From the NCBI RefSeq assembly GCF_002931555.1, contig NZ_PSTZ01000006.1:1-64000 (forward strand): a stretch of 64,000 bases of DNA. The letters are read 5' to 3'. The stretch comes from Pseudoclavibacter sp. RFBB5 (lineage in GTDB: Bacteria > Actinomycetota > Actinomycetes > Actinomycetales > Microbacteriaceae). Below the pieces are notes generated by a model, which worked only from the letters and a program-made list of their open reading frames with translations, searched no databases and had not been told where the DNA came from. The position numbers and the translations under genes were made by a program. Positions 34,563 to 42,974 of the stretch are shown here, piece after piece; the first letter of the stretch is position 1; every line of letters begins with the position of its first letter.

Positions 34563-34895
34563 GAACGCCTCCGCGTGAGTCAGGTTGCGAGTGCGCGACC
34601 ACCGCGTGCGCACATCGTGAAGTCTAGACGGCGGGTGGGAGACGCAGCTTGATGAGGCACAGAATGGCGGTGGGAACCCGCGTGAAAAGTTCGGGGTTCG
34701 CTCTCCGCGAGACCCGACTTTGGCCCTTTTCCCGGCCGACACCGGCGTATTCCAGGGGAAGCGCGGGCATGGTGCGTTAGATTGAGGGGTCGAGAGTCGC
34801 CATGAACCTCATGGACGACGACGGCACCCTCGCGAGAGGAGCACGTCGAGCGCACAAACGATGCACGGCGCAATCACTCGAGAAGGAGTCACTCA
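34563..34895. promoter_or_regulatory. 333-bp divergent intergenic region
   Basis: Contains a minus-strand -10 TAGACT (34621-34626) for the coiled-coil gene (leader about 50 nt) and a plus-strand -10-like TAGATT (34778-34783) for the 34896 gene (leader about 105 nt, ribosome site AGAAGGAG at 34881-34888). An AT-richer stretch (GTGAAAAGTTCGG, 34682-34694) lies between them. No small gene is supported. Confidence 0.5.
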
Positions 34896-37301
34896 GTGAG
34901 ATTCATCCTAGCCGCGATCGCATTCCTCGGAAGTGCGGCGCTGCTCGTCGTCGGCTGGCTGCAGGTCACGGAAGCGAGGGCTGCCGACTCGGTCGTGGCG
35001 ACCGGAACGGTGTCCCAGGAGTCGCCGTTGCTCGTCATCCCGAGCGACACGCTCATCGAGCACGCCGGGACGCAGTCCATCACGATCAGCGGAGACGGAC
35101 CCATCCGCGTCGCGATCGGTCGCCAGGCTGACATCGCTGGCTGGGTCGGCACGACCCAGCACGAGATCGTCACGCTCGACGACACGAGCGGCGCGCTGGT
35201 CTTCACCCCGGGCGAGGCATCGGCTGACGAGACGACGGCACCGAACATCCTCGGCAATGACCTGTGGTTCCAGGAGTACGAGGGTGATGGTGAACTCAAG
35301 CTGGAGCAGACCCTGCCGGTCGGCTTCGCGCTCCTCGTCCAGTCCGACGGCGAGTCGCCCGCGCCGAGCCAGGTGTCCATCTCCTGGCCGCTCGACGGCC
35401 GCGCGCCCATGGCCGGTCCGCTCCTGCTCGGCGGTGGGGTGCTCCTGCTGATCTCCCTCGGTCTCCTGCTCTGGGCGTTGTTGAGCATGCGCCGCCGCTC
35501 CAAGCCCCAGCGCCAGACTCACGACGTGCTCGAACCGGAGGCCTCGACGGATGCTCCCGCGGTTGGGGAGGCCGCCACGACACCGGCGTTCGCGTTCGGG
35601 CGTTCGGCTCCCAGCGCCGACGACGGACTCGATGCCGTGGATGTGGACCCGGTCGAGCAATCGCAGGGCGTGGTCGCGGCCTCGGTCAGGCTCTCCGAGG
35701 GCACCCAGCCGGAGCCCGCGGACATGAACTCCCGCGCAGGCGCACCAGACGAGCAGCCTGTCCATGCATGGGCCCCTCCCGCGGCTGCGGATGAGCACTC
35801 GCGGCAGACAGACGCACCGGCCTTCCCCTCGTTCCGGGCTCCGAGCGCAGAAGCGCCCGTTCCTGCCTCCGCACCTGCGGCCGAGGGAACGCCAGCGGCC
35901 GTCGACGACCCGTTCAGCTGGAGCGCCCCATCCACGTCCTCCGAACCTGAAGCTGAAACTGTCGACGCAGCTCCGCTCGCCCAGGCCGACGCCCACGCCG
36001 AACCGGCACCCGCGGCTGCGCCGACGGACGAGGACCGACCTGATCCCTCCACGAAGGATGACGGGGACAAGCGCGACGACGACTCCTCGGATGCCGGAGA
36101 GCCGCCATCGGGTGACGCGTCCGGGCCGAGCCCTGAGGCCCCTGCAGCTGGCACGCCGGCCGCAGAGCCCCAGCAGTGGCGCCGGCCCCGCGGGCGGGAC
36201 CGCAGCCAGGCCCCGAAGCGCCTCTTCAGGCTCATCCCGGTGCTGCTCGTCGGGTCGATCGCACTCACCGGATGCTCGGCCGACTTCTGGCCGGAGCAGT
36301 TCGGCGGATCCACGAGCGCACCGACGACTCCGACCCCGACCTCATCCATCGACCAGGCGCTGCTCACCGAGGGCGAAGCCCTCCCGGCCGTCAACTCGCA
36401 GCAGCTCGCCGAGATTCTCGACGATGCTGCGCGCCTCGCCCAGGAGGGCGACGCTGCGAACAACCCGGACGGGCTGAAGCCGCGCTTCACGCAGGCCGCC
36501 TACCAGGAGCGAGCAGCCGAGTACCAGGCGAAGGCGGCCGACAACGCCCTCCCGGGGCCCGTCGCGTTCCCCACGGGCGAGGTCGTCTACGCCGTCCCGC
36601 AGGCGTCAGACTCGTGGCCGAAGTCGATCTTCGTGGTTCGCGAAGCCGGGGGAGAGACCCCGACGGCACCGTTCGGGATCATGCTGACGCAGTCGAGCGC
36701 CCGCGACACCTACAAGGTCGCCTCCATCGTGCAGCTCACCCCCGATGTCACGCTCCCGGAAGCCGCTCCGGCCGAGATCGGCGCCCCAGGCATCGACGGA
36801 CTCGAGCAGCCGCTCGTCATCGCACCGGAAGAGCTCGCCGGGGCCTACGCGGACGTCATCAGCAACGGTGACGGCTCGCAGTTCGCCGCGTTGTTCTCTC
36901 CCGACGGCGACTCGCTGCGCACGCAGATCTCCGAGGCTCGGGCGGCGGTCTCCGGCGAGATCGACGCGAACGCCGCACGCATCGAGTTCCAGACGCGGCA
37001 GACCGACGACCCGCCCTTCGGCGTGCAGACGCTCGACGGCGGAGCGATCGTCGCCGTCTCGATCGAGGAGGTCGAGAAGCTGAGCGCGCGTACCCAGCTC
37101 GCGACCCTCAGCGTGCAGGGGCGCACCGCGGCCCTCGCAGGCGCCAGCTCGTCATCGCTGGGATTCGAGACCCTCTACACGAACCAGCTCATGTTCTACG
37201 TGCCGTCTGAAGCGACAGGCGGCGCAATCCAATTGCTCGGCTTCGCCAACACCATGACCGGCGCACGCCAGCTCAACGCGAACGAGGTTACCTATGGCTG
37301 A
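34896..37301 (+). CDS. Large multi-segment membrane protein with internal lipobox-like motif
   Basis: 801 residues in four parts. (1) N-terminal TM (about 3-20, LAAIAFLGSAALLVVGW) and an extracytoplasmic domain (about 25-165). (2) A second TM (about 172-196, LLLGGGVLLLISLGLLLWAL), then RRRSKPQ. (3) A disordered Pro/Ala/Ser/Asp-rich cytoplasmic stretch (about 200-435). (4) A third TM (about 442-460) ending ALTGCSADFWPEQ, which would be a lipobox if at a protein start, followed by a folded extracytoplasmic domain to the end. GTG 34896 has AGAAGGAG. The ATG of the YbbN-type gene overlaps its end by 8 nt, implying translational coupling. I do not recognise a named family. Confidence 0.75.
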   Translation: MRFILAAIAFLGSAALLVVGWLQVTEARAADSVVATGTVSQESPLLVIPSDTLIEHAGTQSITISGDGPIRVAIGRQADIAGWVGTTQHEIVTLDDTSGALVFTPGEASADETTAPNILGNDLWFQEYEGDGELKLEQTLPVGFALLVQSDGESPAPSQVSISWPLDGRAPMAGPLLLGGGVLLLISLGLLLWALLSMRRRSKPQRQTHDVLEPEASTDAPAVGEAATTPAFAFGRSAPSADDGLDAVDVDPVEQSQGVVAASVRLSEGTQPEPADMNSRAGAPDEQPVHAWAPPAAADEHSRQTDAPAFPSFRAPSAEAPVPASAPAAEGTPAAVDDPFSWSAPSTSSEPEAETVDAAPLAQADAHAEPAPAAAPTDEDRPDPSTKDDGDKRDDDSSDAGEPPSGDASGPSPEAPAAGTPAAEPQQWRRPRGRDRSQAPKRLFRLIPVLLVGSIALTGCSADFWPEQFGGSTSAPTTPTPTSSIDQALLTEGEALPAVNSQQLAEILDDAARLAQEGDAANNPDGLKPRFTQAAYQERAAEYQAKAADNALPGPVAFPTGEVVYAVPQASDSWPKSIFVVREAGGETPTAPFGIMLTQSSARDTYKVASIVQLTPDVTLPEAAPAEIGAPGIDGLEQPLVIAPEELAGAYADVISNGDGSQFAALFSPDGDSLRTQISEARAAVSGEIDANAARIEFQTRQTDDPPFGVQTLDGGAIVAVSIEEVEKLSARTQLATLSVQGRTAALAGASSSSLGFETLYTNQLMFYVPSEATGGAIQLLGFANTMTGARQLNANEVTYG

Positions 37302-38274
37302 AACCCCACCGCTCAACCCAGCAAGTCTCTACGGAGCAGTTGATCTCTCCTCGCTCGTGCAGCGCGCGAGCACCCCGGCCGGCCAGACCCCGCAAACCCC
37401 GGCAGGCGGGGCACCAGGCCAGGCCGCCGCACCCGCCGCCGGAGAGCCCGTTGCGACCCTGCCGGACGTCGTGGTCGACGCCGACGAGCAGACGCTCGAG
37501 CAGTTCATGCAGCTCTCGCAGTTCCTGCCCGTCATCGTCGAGATGCACGCGGCCTGGTCCAGCGATGCGCAGGCGCTCTCGCCGGTGCTCGCCAACATCG
37601 TCCGCGGGGCAGAAGGTCGGGTCGTGCTCGTGCGCGTCGACCTGGATGCTCACCCGCAGCTCGGTCAGCAGCCGCAGGTCATCGCCATCATCGGCGGTCG
37701 CCCGCTGCAGCTGTTCTCCGGCAACCCGCCTGAGGAGCAGATCACCCAGATCGTCGGCGAGATCCTGCAGGTCGCAGCCCAGCAGGGCCTGACCGGCCAT
37801 GTCGCCGTGGATGGGACGCCCCAGGACGAGGCGGAGGCGCAGGAGCCTGCCGCCCCGCCGCTGCCGCCGCTGCACGCGGAGGCCTTCGAGGCGCTCGAGC
37901 GCGGAGACTACGCGGCCGCCGTGGACGCCTACGAGCGCGCTCTCGCTGAGCGCCCCGCCGACGACGAGGCTCGAGCTGGTCTCGCGCAGGTTCAGCTCCT
38001 CGTGCGCCTCCAGGGCAAGACCCTCGAGGAGATCCGGCAGCGCGCGGCAGCCGCGCCCTACGACCTCGACGCGCAGCTGGACGTCGCCGACCTCGACCTG
38101 TCCGGTGGCCACATCGACGACGCGTTCGATCGCCTCCTCACGCTGTTCCCGAAGCTCGACGCCGAGGGCAAGACGGCCGTTCGCGAGCGCCTCCTCGACC
38201 TGTTCCTGGTCGTCGGTGTCGCCGACCCGCGCGTCGGCGCGGCACGTGCAAGGCTCACGAACCTGCTGTTCTGA
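37294..38274 (+). CDS. Thioredoxin/TPR co-chaperone (YbbN type)
   Basis: 326 residues. Pro/Ala-rich N-terminus, thioredoxin-fold domain (about 48-155) in which the CxxC site is replaced by WSSDAQ (AAWSSDAQALSP), followed by TPR-like repeats (FEALERGDYAAAVDAYERAL; LQGKTLEEIRQRAAAAPYDL) and a C-terminal FLVVGVADPRVGAARARLTNLL. This matches YbbN/CnoX, a redox-inactive thioredoxin that acts as a holdase and hands clients to chaperones. ATG 37294 overlaps the membrane protein gene; a strong bidirectional hairpin follows. Confidence 0.88.
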   Translation: MAETPPLNPASLYGAVDLSSLVQRASTPAGQTPQTPAGGAPGQAAAPAAGEPVATLPDVVVDADEQTLEQFMQLSQFLPVIVEMHAAWSSDAQALSPVLANIVRGAEGRVVLVRVDLDAHPQLGQQPQVIAIIGGRPLQLFSGNPPEEQITQIVGEILQVAAQQGLTGHVAVDGTPQDEAEAQEPAAPPLPPLHAEAFEALERGDYAAAVDAYERALAERPADDEARAGLAQVQLLVRLQGKTLEEIRQRAAAAPYDLDAQLDVADLDLSGGHIDDAFDRLLTLFPKLDAEGKTAVRERLLDLFLVVGVADPRVGAARARLTNLLF

Positions 38275-38289
38275 CGTCGCGGTGCGACG

Positions 38290-38334
38290 ACGACGAGGCC
38301 CGGATGCGATCAGATCGCATCCGGGCCTCGTCGT
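38290..38334. terminator. 21-bp perfect-stem bidirectional terminator
   Basis: Arms 38290-38310 and 38314-38334 pair perfectly (ACGACGAGGCCCGGATGCGAT and its complement) around a CAG loop, followed on the plus strand by TGCTGC. It lies between convergent genes (YbbN type and glgB), so it can serve both. Confidence 0.88.
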
Positions 38335-38351
38335 TGCTGCGTGCGGGCCGA

Positions 38352-40556
38352 TCAGCCCTCGTACTTGAACCAGACCGCGGCGAGCGGCGGCACGGTGACG
38401 GCCGCCGACTGCGCGAACCCGTGCGACGGGGTCTCCTCGGTCGTGACGGAGCCGTAGTTGCCTGCACCCGATCCCGCGTAGGTCTCGGCGTCGGTGTTGA
38501 GCACCTCGGACCAGCGGCCGGCGTGCGGCAGGCCGAGACGGTAGCCGCTGATGACCTGGTTGGAGAAGTTGAAGACCATCGCGACGTCGGGGGTGCCATC
38601 GTGGCCACGGCGAGCGAATGCGAGCACGCTGTTGGCCGCGTCGTCACCGCTCAACCACACCATCCCGGAAGGGTCGTCGTCGCGCTGCCACAGCGCGCCT
38701 TCGTTCTTCGCGAGCCGGTTGAGGTCGCCCACGAGCCGCTGCACGCCTGCGTGGCCCGGGTTGTCGAGCTGCCACCAGTCGAGGCCGCGGGACTCGCTCC
38801 ACTCCGTCTGCTGCGCGAACTCCTGGCCCATGAAGAGGAGCTGCTTGCCCGGATGTCCCCACTGGTAGGCGAGGAAGAGCCGCGTGCCCGCGAGCTTCTG
38901 CCATTCGTCACCCGGCATCTTGGAGTACAGGGAGCCCTTGCCGTGGACGACCTCGTCGTGGCTGATGGGGAGCAGGAACCGCTCGCTCCAGGCGTACACG
39001 AACGAGAAGGTCAGGTCGCCCTGATGGTGCGAGCGGTAGATCGGGTCGCGCTCCACGTAGCGGAGGCTGTCGTTCATCCAGCCCATGTTCCACTTGAGCC
39101 CGAAGCCCAGGCCGCCCCACTCGGTCGGCTTGGTCACCCCGGCCCAGCTCGTCGACTCCTCCGCGATCATCGCGATGCCCGGGTACAGCTTGTAGGCGGT
39201 GGCGTTGACCTCCTGGAGGAAGGCGATGGCCTCGAGGTTCTCGCGTCCGCCGTGGATGTTCGGCACCCACTCCTCGCGCGAGTAGTCGAGGTACAGGATC
39301 GAGGCCACGGCGTCGACCCGGAGACCGTCGATGTGGAACTCCTCGAGCCAGTAGAGCGCGTTGGCGACGAGGAAGTTGCGCACCTGGGAGTCGCCGAAGT
39401 TGAACACCTTGGTGCCCCAGTCCAGCTGCTCGCCCAGGCGCGGGTCGGCGTGCTCGTAGAGCGCCTGCCCGTCGAACTCCGCGAGGCCGAAGCTGTCCTT
39501 GGGGAAGTGCCCGGGCACCCAGTCCATGATGACGCCGTAGCCGGCCTGGTGCAGCCGGTCGATGAGGTACCGCAGGTCGTCTGGCGAGCCGAGGCGCGAC
39601 GTGGGCGCGTAGTAGCCGGTGACCTGGTAGCCCCACGAGCCGCCGAAGGGGTGCTCGGCGAGCGGCATGAACTCGACGTGCGTGAACTCGAGGCCATCGA
39701 GGTACTCGACGAGCTGGTCGGCGAGCTCCCGGTACCCGAGGCCCGGCCGCCAGGACATCGCGTGGAGCTCATACGTGGTCATGGGGCCCGTGTGCGGGTC
39801 CTTCTGCGCCCGCGCGCTCATCCAGTCGTCGTCGCCCCACTCGTACGTGCTGGGGGTCGCGATGACGGATGCGGTCTGCGGTGGCTGCTCGGCGTGCAGC
39901 GCGAGCGGGTCTGCTTTCTCCACCCATTCGCCCGACGCGGTGCGGATCTGGAACTTGTAGGTCTCGTGCGGCGAGACGCCCGGCACGAAGAGCTCCCAGA
40001 TGCCGAGGGCATCGAGGCGTCGCATCGCGTGCGCTCGGCCGTCCCAGCCGTTGAAGGAGCCGATGACCCGGACTGCCTGGGCGTGCGGTGCCCACACGAC
40101 GAACGAGGTGCCAGACACCGGTGCGTGGGTGCCCCAGTGCTCGCGGTGGTGGGCACCGAACACGTGCCAGAGCCGCTCGTGGCGGCCCTCGCCGAAGAGG
40201 AACTGGTCGACCTCACCGACGACGGGGAGGAACCGGTACGGGTCGTCGACCGTGTGTGGGACGCCGTCCGTGTAGACCGTCTCGAGCTGATAGTCGTCGA
40301 GGCCGTGCTCGTGTGCGCCCTGCCAGATGCCGTGGGCGAGGTGGCGCAGCTCGACCCGTTCGCCGCTCGAGGTGAGGATCGCTGTCACACGCTCGGCGAG
40401 GGGGCGTCGCGCACGGATGACCGTGCGCCCGTCTCCCTGCAGGTGCTGCCCGAGGATCGCGTGTGGTCCCGAGTGCGTGCCGTCGGCGACTGCGCGCAGC
40501 TCACCGTCGGGAATGCTGGTCGTCACTGGGGCCGCTGGCTGGAGTTCGTCGGTCAT
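38352..40556 (-). CDS. glgB: 1,4-alpha-glucan branching enzyme
   Basis: Introduces alpha-1,6 branches in glycogen or the GlgE-derived glucan. 734 residues, the full-length actinobacterial type with N1 and N2 domains (about 1-220), GH13 barrel and C-terminal beta domain. [15 protein letters not shown] lies in the CBM48-like module; [10 protein letters not shown] begins the barrel. Catalytic residues: Asp in [18 protein letters not shown] (about D413), Glu in IAEEST (about E466) and Asp in [12 protein letters not shown] (about D534). It is the last gene of glgX-glgE-glgB; ATG 40556 follows a 57-bp gap that contains a 14-bp hairpin. Confidence 0.95.
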   Translation of the reverse strand: MTDELQPAAPVTTSIPDGELRAVADGTHSGPHAILGQHLQGDGRTVIRARRPLAERVTAILTSSGERVELRHLAHGIWQGAHEHGLDDYQLETVYTDGVPHTVDDPYRFLPVVGEVDQFLFGEGRHERLWHVFGAHHREHWGTHAPVSGTSFVVWAPHAQAVRVIGSFNGWDGRAHAMRRLDALGIWELFVPGVSPHETYKFQIRTASGEWVEKADPLALHAEQPPQTASVIATPSTYEWGDDDWMSARAQKDPHTGPMTTYELHAMSWRPGLGYRELADQLVEYLDGLEFTHVEFMPLAEHPFGGSWGYQVTGYYAPTSRLGSPDDLRYLIDRLHQAGYGVIMDWVPGHFPKDSFGLAEFDGQALYEHADPRLGEQLDWGTKVFNFGDSQVRNFLVANALYWLEEFHIDGLRVDAVASILYLDYSREEWVPNIHGGRENLEAIAFLQEVNATAYKLYPGIAMIAEESTSWAGVTKPTEWGGLGFGLKWNMGWMNDSLRYVERDPIYRSHHQGDLTFSFVYAWSERFLLPISHDEVVHGKGSLYSKMPGDEWQKLAGTRLFLAYQWGHPGKQLLFMGQEFAQQTEWSESRGLDWWQLDNPGHAGVQRLVGDLNRLAKNEGALWQRDDDPSGMVWLSGDDAANSVLAFARRGHDGTPDVAMVFNFSNQVISGYRLGLPHAGRWSEVLNTDAETYAGSGAGNYGSVTTEETPSHGFAQSAAVTVPPLAAVWFKYEG

Positions 40557-40576
40557 GGTGTTTCCGTTCTCGAGAT

Positions 40577-40608
40577 CGTTCGGCCGCGCCTCGCGGCGCG
40601 GCCGAACG
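40577..40608 (-). terminator. Hairpin between glgE and glgB
   Basis: Perfect 14-bp stem CGTTCGGCCGCGCC / GGCGCGGCCGAACG with a 4-nt loop, 21 bp upstream of glgB. No U-tract; it could attenuate transcription into glgB or stabilise glgE mRNA. Confidence 0.55.
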
Positions 40609-40613
40609 ACGGG

Positions 40614-42893
40614 TCAGAGTGCCGAGTGCCTGACGCGCAGGATGTGCGCGGGGAGGGTGGAGGGGTCGAGGCGCACGTAGTTCGCGCCGCCCCAGATCCA
40701 CTCGTGCCCGCTGAGGAGGTCTTCCACGCCGAATTGCGTGTCGGCGGCGAAGCCGAACTTGGTCTGGTCGATGTAGACCGTCGCCTCCTCGATGCCGGAG
40801 TGGTTGAGGTTCACCGCGACGATGACCGTGTTGGAGACGCCGTCTGGGGAGTACTCGGCCGGCAGGTGCTTGGAGAAGACGAGCACGTTCTCGTTGTCGC
40901 TGAACTGCACTTCGAAGTTCCGCAGCTGCTGCAGTGCCGGGTTGGCGCGCCGCAGCTCGTTGAGCTTCGTCAGGAGCGGGGCGATCGAGTAGCCGCTCGC
41001 CTCCTGGGCGGCCCAGTCGCGCTGCTTGTACTCGTACTTCTCGTTGTCGATGTTCTCTTCCGAGCCCGGACGCGCCACGTTCTCGGCGAGCTCGAACCCG
41101 GCGTAGACGCCCCACAGCGGCGAGGAGGTGGCGGCGACGATGGCGCGGATCTTGGCTGCGTTCCGCCCGCCCTGCTGCAGGTACTCGGTGAGGATGTCCG
41201 GAGTGTTGACGAAGAAGTTCGGGCGAAGGAAGTCGCTCGACTCCTTCGAGACCTCGGTGAGGTACTCCTCGAGCTCCTGCTTCGTGTTGCGCCAGGTGAA
41301 GTAGGTGTACGACTGCTGGAATCCGGCCTTCGCGAGCGCGTGCATGATGGCGGGGCGGGTGAATGCCTCGGCCAGGAAGATGACCTCCGGGTGCTTGGCG
41401 TTCACCTCGTGGATGAGCCACTCCCAGAACTGCAGCGGCTTCGTGTGCGGGTTGTCGACGCGGAAGATCTTGACCCCGAGCTCGATCCAGTACTCGACCG
41501 TCTCGAGGACCTCGGCGTAGAGGCCGTTGCGGTCTCCGTCGAAGTTGATCGGGTAGATGTCCTGGTACTTCTTGGGCGGGTTCTCTGCGTAGGCGATGCT
41601 GCCGTCCGGCAGCTGCGTGAACCAGTCCGGGTGCTCGGCGACCCAGGGGTGGTCAGGCGTGGCCTGCAGCGCGAGGTCGAGGGCGAGCTCCATGCCGTTC
41701 TTCTCGATCTCGCTGACGAAGTAGCGGAAGTCCTCGACCGTGCCGAGGTCGGGGTGGATGTCGCGGTGCCCGCCCTCTGCGGCACCGATGGCCCACGGCG
41801 AGCCGGGGTCGCCGGGTTCTGTCGTGAGCGAGTTGTTGGGGCCCTTGCGATTGGTGCGGCCGATCGGGTGGATCGGGGGCACGTAGACCACATCGAAGTT
41901 CATGGCCGCGACTGCGGGGACCCGCTCGGCTGCGGTTCGGAAGGTGCCGGAGGTCCAGCTGCCGTCCGCCGCCTGCGTCGCCCCTTCCGAGCGCGGGAAG
42001 AACTCGTACCAGGCCGCGTTCCCGGCGAGGGCGCGGTCGACCTGGATGCTGCGCTTGGCGGAGCTCGTCACGAGGGAGCGCACGGGGTGCGCCTCGATGA
42101 CCTCGAGCACGTCGTCGGCGAGGAGGGACGCGAGACGGAAGGACGCGGAACGCGACGTGAAGCGCGACGCGGTCGCCGCATCCCGCAGCACGGCGCTCTG
42201 ATGGCTGGTGAGCTCGGGGTTGGTGGCAGCGCGGTCGATGACCTGCGCACCGAGCTCGAGCATCACATCGACGTCGATGCCGGCTGGGATCTTGATCTCC
42301 GCGTTGTGCTGCCAGGTCGCGAAGTCGTCGTTCCAGGCCTCTATCCACCACTCGTGGGTGCCCGCCACCGTGACCTGGGCCTCGGCAAGCCAGGAGTCGG
42401 TGCCCTTCGGGCCAGGCTGCATGCGGATGCGCTCCGGCTGTGCGCCAGGTGCGGTCAGCACGAGCTCGACGCCGATGATGTCGTGCCCCTCGCGGAAGGA
42501 GACGCAGGAGAACGGGACGACGTCCCCGACGTATCCCTTCGTGGGGAAGAGGTTGTCGACGAGCTGCGGCTGCAGGTCGAGGATCGGGATGCGCCCGATC
42601 GCTGGCACGTACCCGGAGCCGGGGAACTGGTCGCCCGTCGACGGGAGCGCCGTCGCGACGGCGGCTGCGGCCGCGGGCTTCGCCGCCGACGCCTTCGGCT
42701 TGCGCGCGCGCGTCACCTTGGCTGGAGCCTGCACGACCGGCGCTGGCTGGCTGGTCGCCGGGGCTGACTCGCTCGTCGCCGGTGTCGCCTCTGGAGCCGG
42801 AGCTGCCTTCGGCGAGGCGCTCACTCGCTTGGCGGTCGCCCGACGCGGGCGGCTCGGTGGAATCTGGTCTTCTGACGCTGGTGTCGTTGCCAC
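40614..42893 (-). CDS. glgE: Alpha-1,4-glucan:maltose-1-phosphate maltosyltransferase
   Basis: Extends alpha-1,4-glucan chains with maltose-1-phosphate. 759 residues, GH13_3. A disordered Ala/Pro/Lys N-terminus (about 1-85, with KVTRARKPKASAAKPAAAAA) is longer than usual. Then RIPILDLQPQLVDN, WYEFFPRSEGA, VVYVPPIHPIGRTNRKGPNN (diagnostic), catalytic Asp nucleophile in VKIFRVDNPHTKPLQFWEWL (about D478), Glu in IFLAEAFTRP (about E507) and YTYFTWRN. Start is GTG 42893, with TAGCGT six bases upstream. No treS or mak (pep2) gene is in the window, so the maltose-1-phosphate source is elsewhere. Confidence 0.95.
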   Translation of the reverse strand: MATTPASEDQIPPSRPRRATAKRVSASPKAAPAPEATPATSESAPATSQPAPVVQAPAKVTRARKPKASAAKPAAAAAVATALPSTGDQFPGSGYVPAIGRIPILDLQPQLVDNLFPTKGYVGDVVPFSCVSFREGHDIIGVELVLTAPGAQPERIRMQPGPKGTDSWLAEAQVTVAGTHEWWIEAWNDDFATWQHNAEIKIPAGIDVDVMLELGAQVIDRAATNPELTSHQSAVLRDAATASRFTSRSASFRLASLLADDVLEVIEAHPVRSLVTSSAKRSIQVDRALAGNAAWYEFFPRSEGATQAADGSWTSGTFRTAAERVPAVAAMNFDVVYVPPIHPIGRTNRKGPNNSLTTEPGDPGSPWAIGAAEGGHRDIHPDLGTVEDFRYFVSEIEKNGMELALDLALQATPDHPWVAEHPDWFTQLPDGSIAYAENPPKKYQDIYPINFDGDRNGLYAEVLETVEYWIELGVKIFRVDNPHTKPLQFWEWLIHEVNAKHPEVIFLAEAFTRPAIMHALAKAGFQQSYTYFTWRNTKQELEEYLTEVSKESSDFLRPNFFVNTPDILTEYLQQGGRNAAKIRAIVAATSSPLWGVYAGFELAENVARPGSEENIDNEKYEYKQRDWAAQEASGYSIAPLLTKLNELRRANPALQQLRNFEVQFSDNENVLVFSKHLPAEYSPDGVSNTVIVAVNLNHSGIEEATVYIDQTKFGFAADTQFGVEDLLSGHEWIWGGANYVRLDPSTLPAHILRVRHSAL

Positions 42894-42899
42894 AACCGA

Positions 42900-42905
42900 A
42901 CGCTA
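42900..42905 (-). promoter_or_regulatory. -10 element, leaderless glgE
   Basis: Minus-strand TAGCGT, six bases before GTG 42893. Lets glgE-glgB be transcribed separately from glgX. Confidence 0.45.
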
Positions 42906-42974
42906 CCAACACCCACCCTCAACGGGGCTGTCCGCGTGTCACGGAATGTGAACGACGTCCCGCACGGTGTCCGA

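Noticed and set aside
38304-42767. A 1487-codon open frame antisense to glgB and glgE
   Set aside because: It lies wholly opposite two genes with clear catalytic motifs. Its translation is rich in Arg/Val/Glu/Asp/Ala with no domain, the usual product of high-GC third-position bias.
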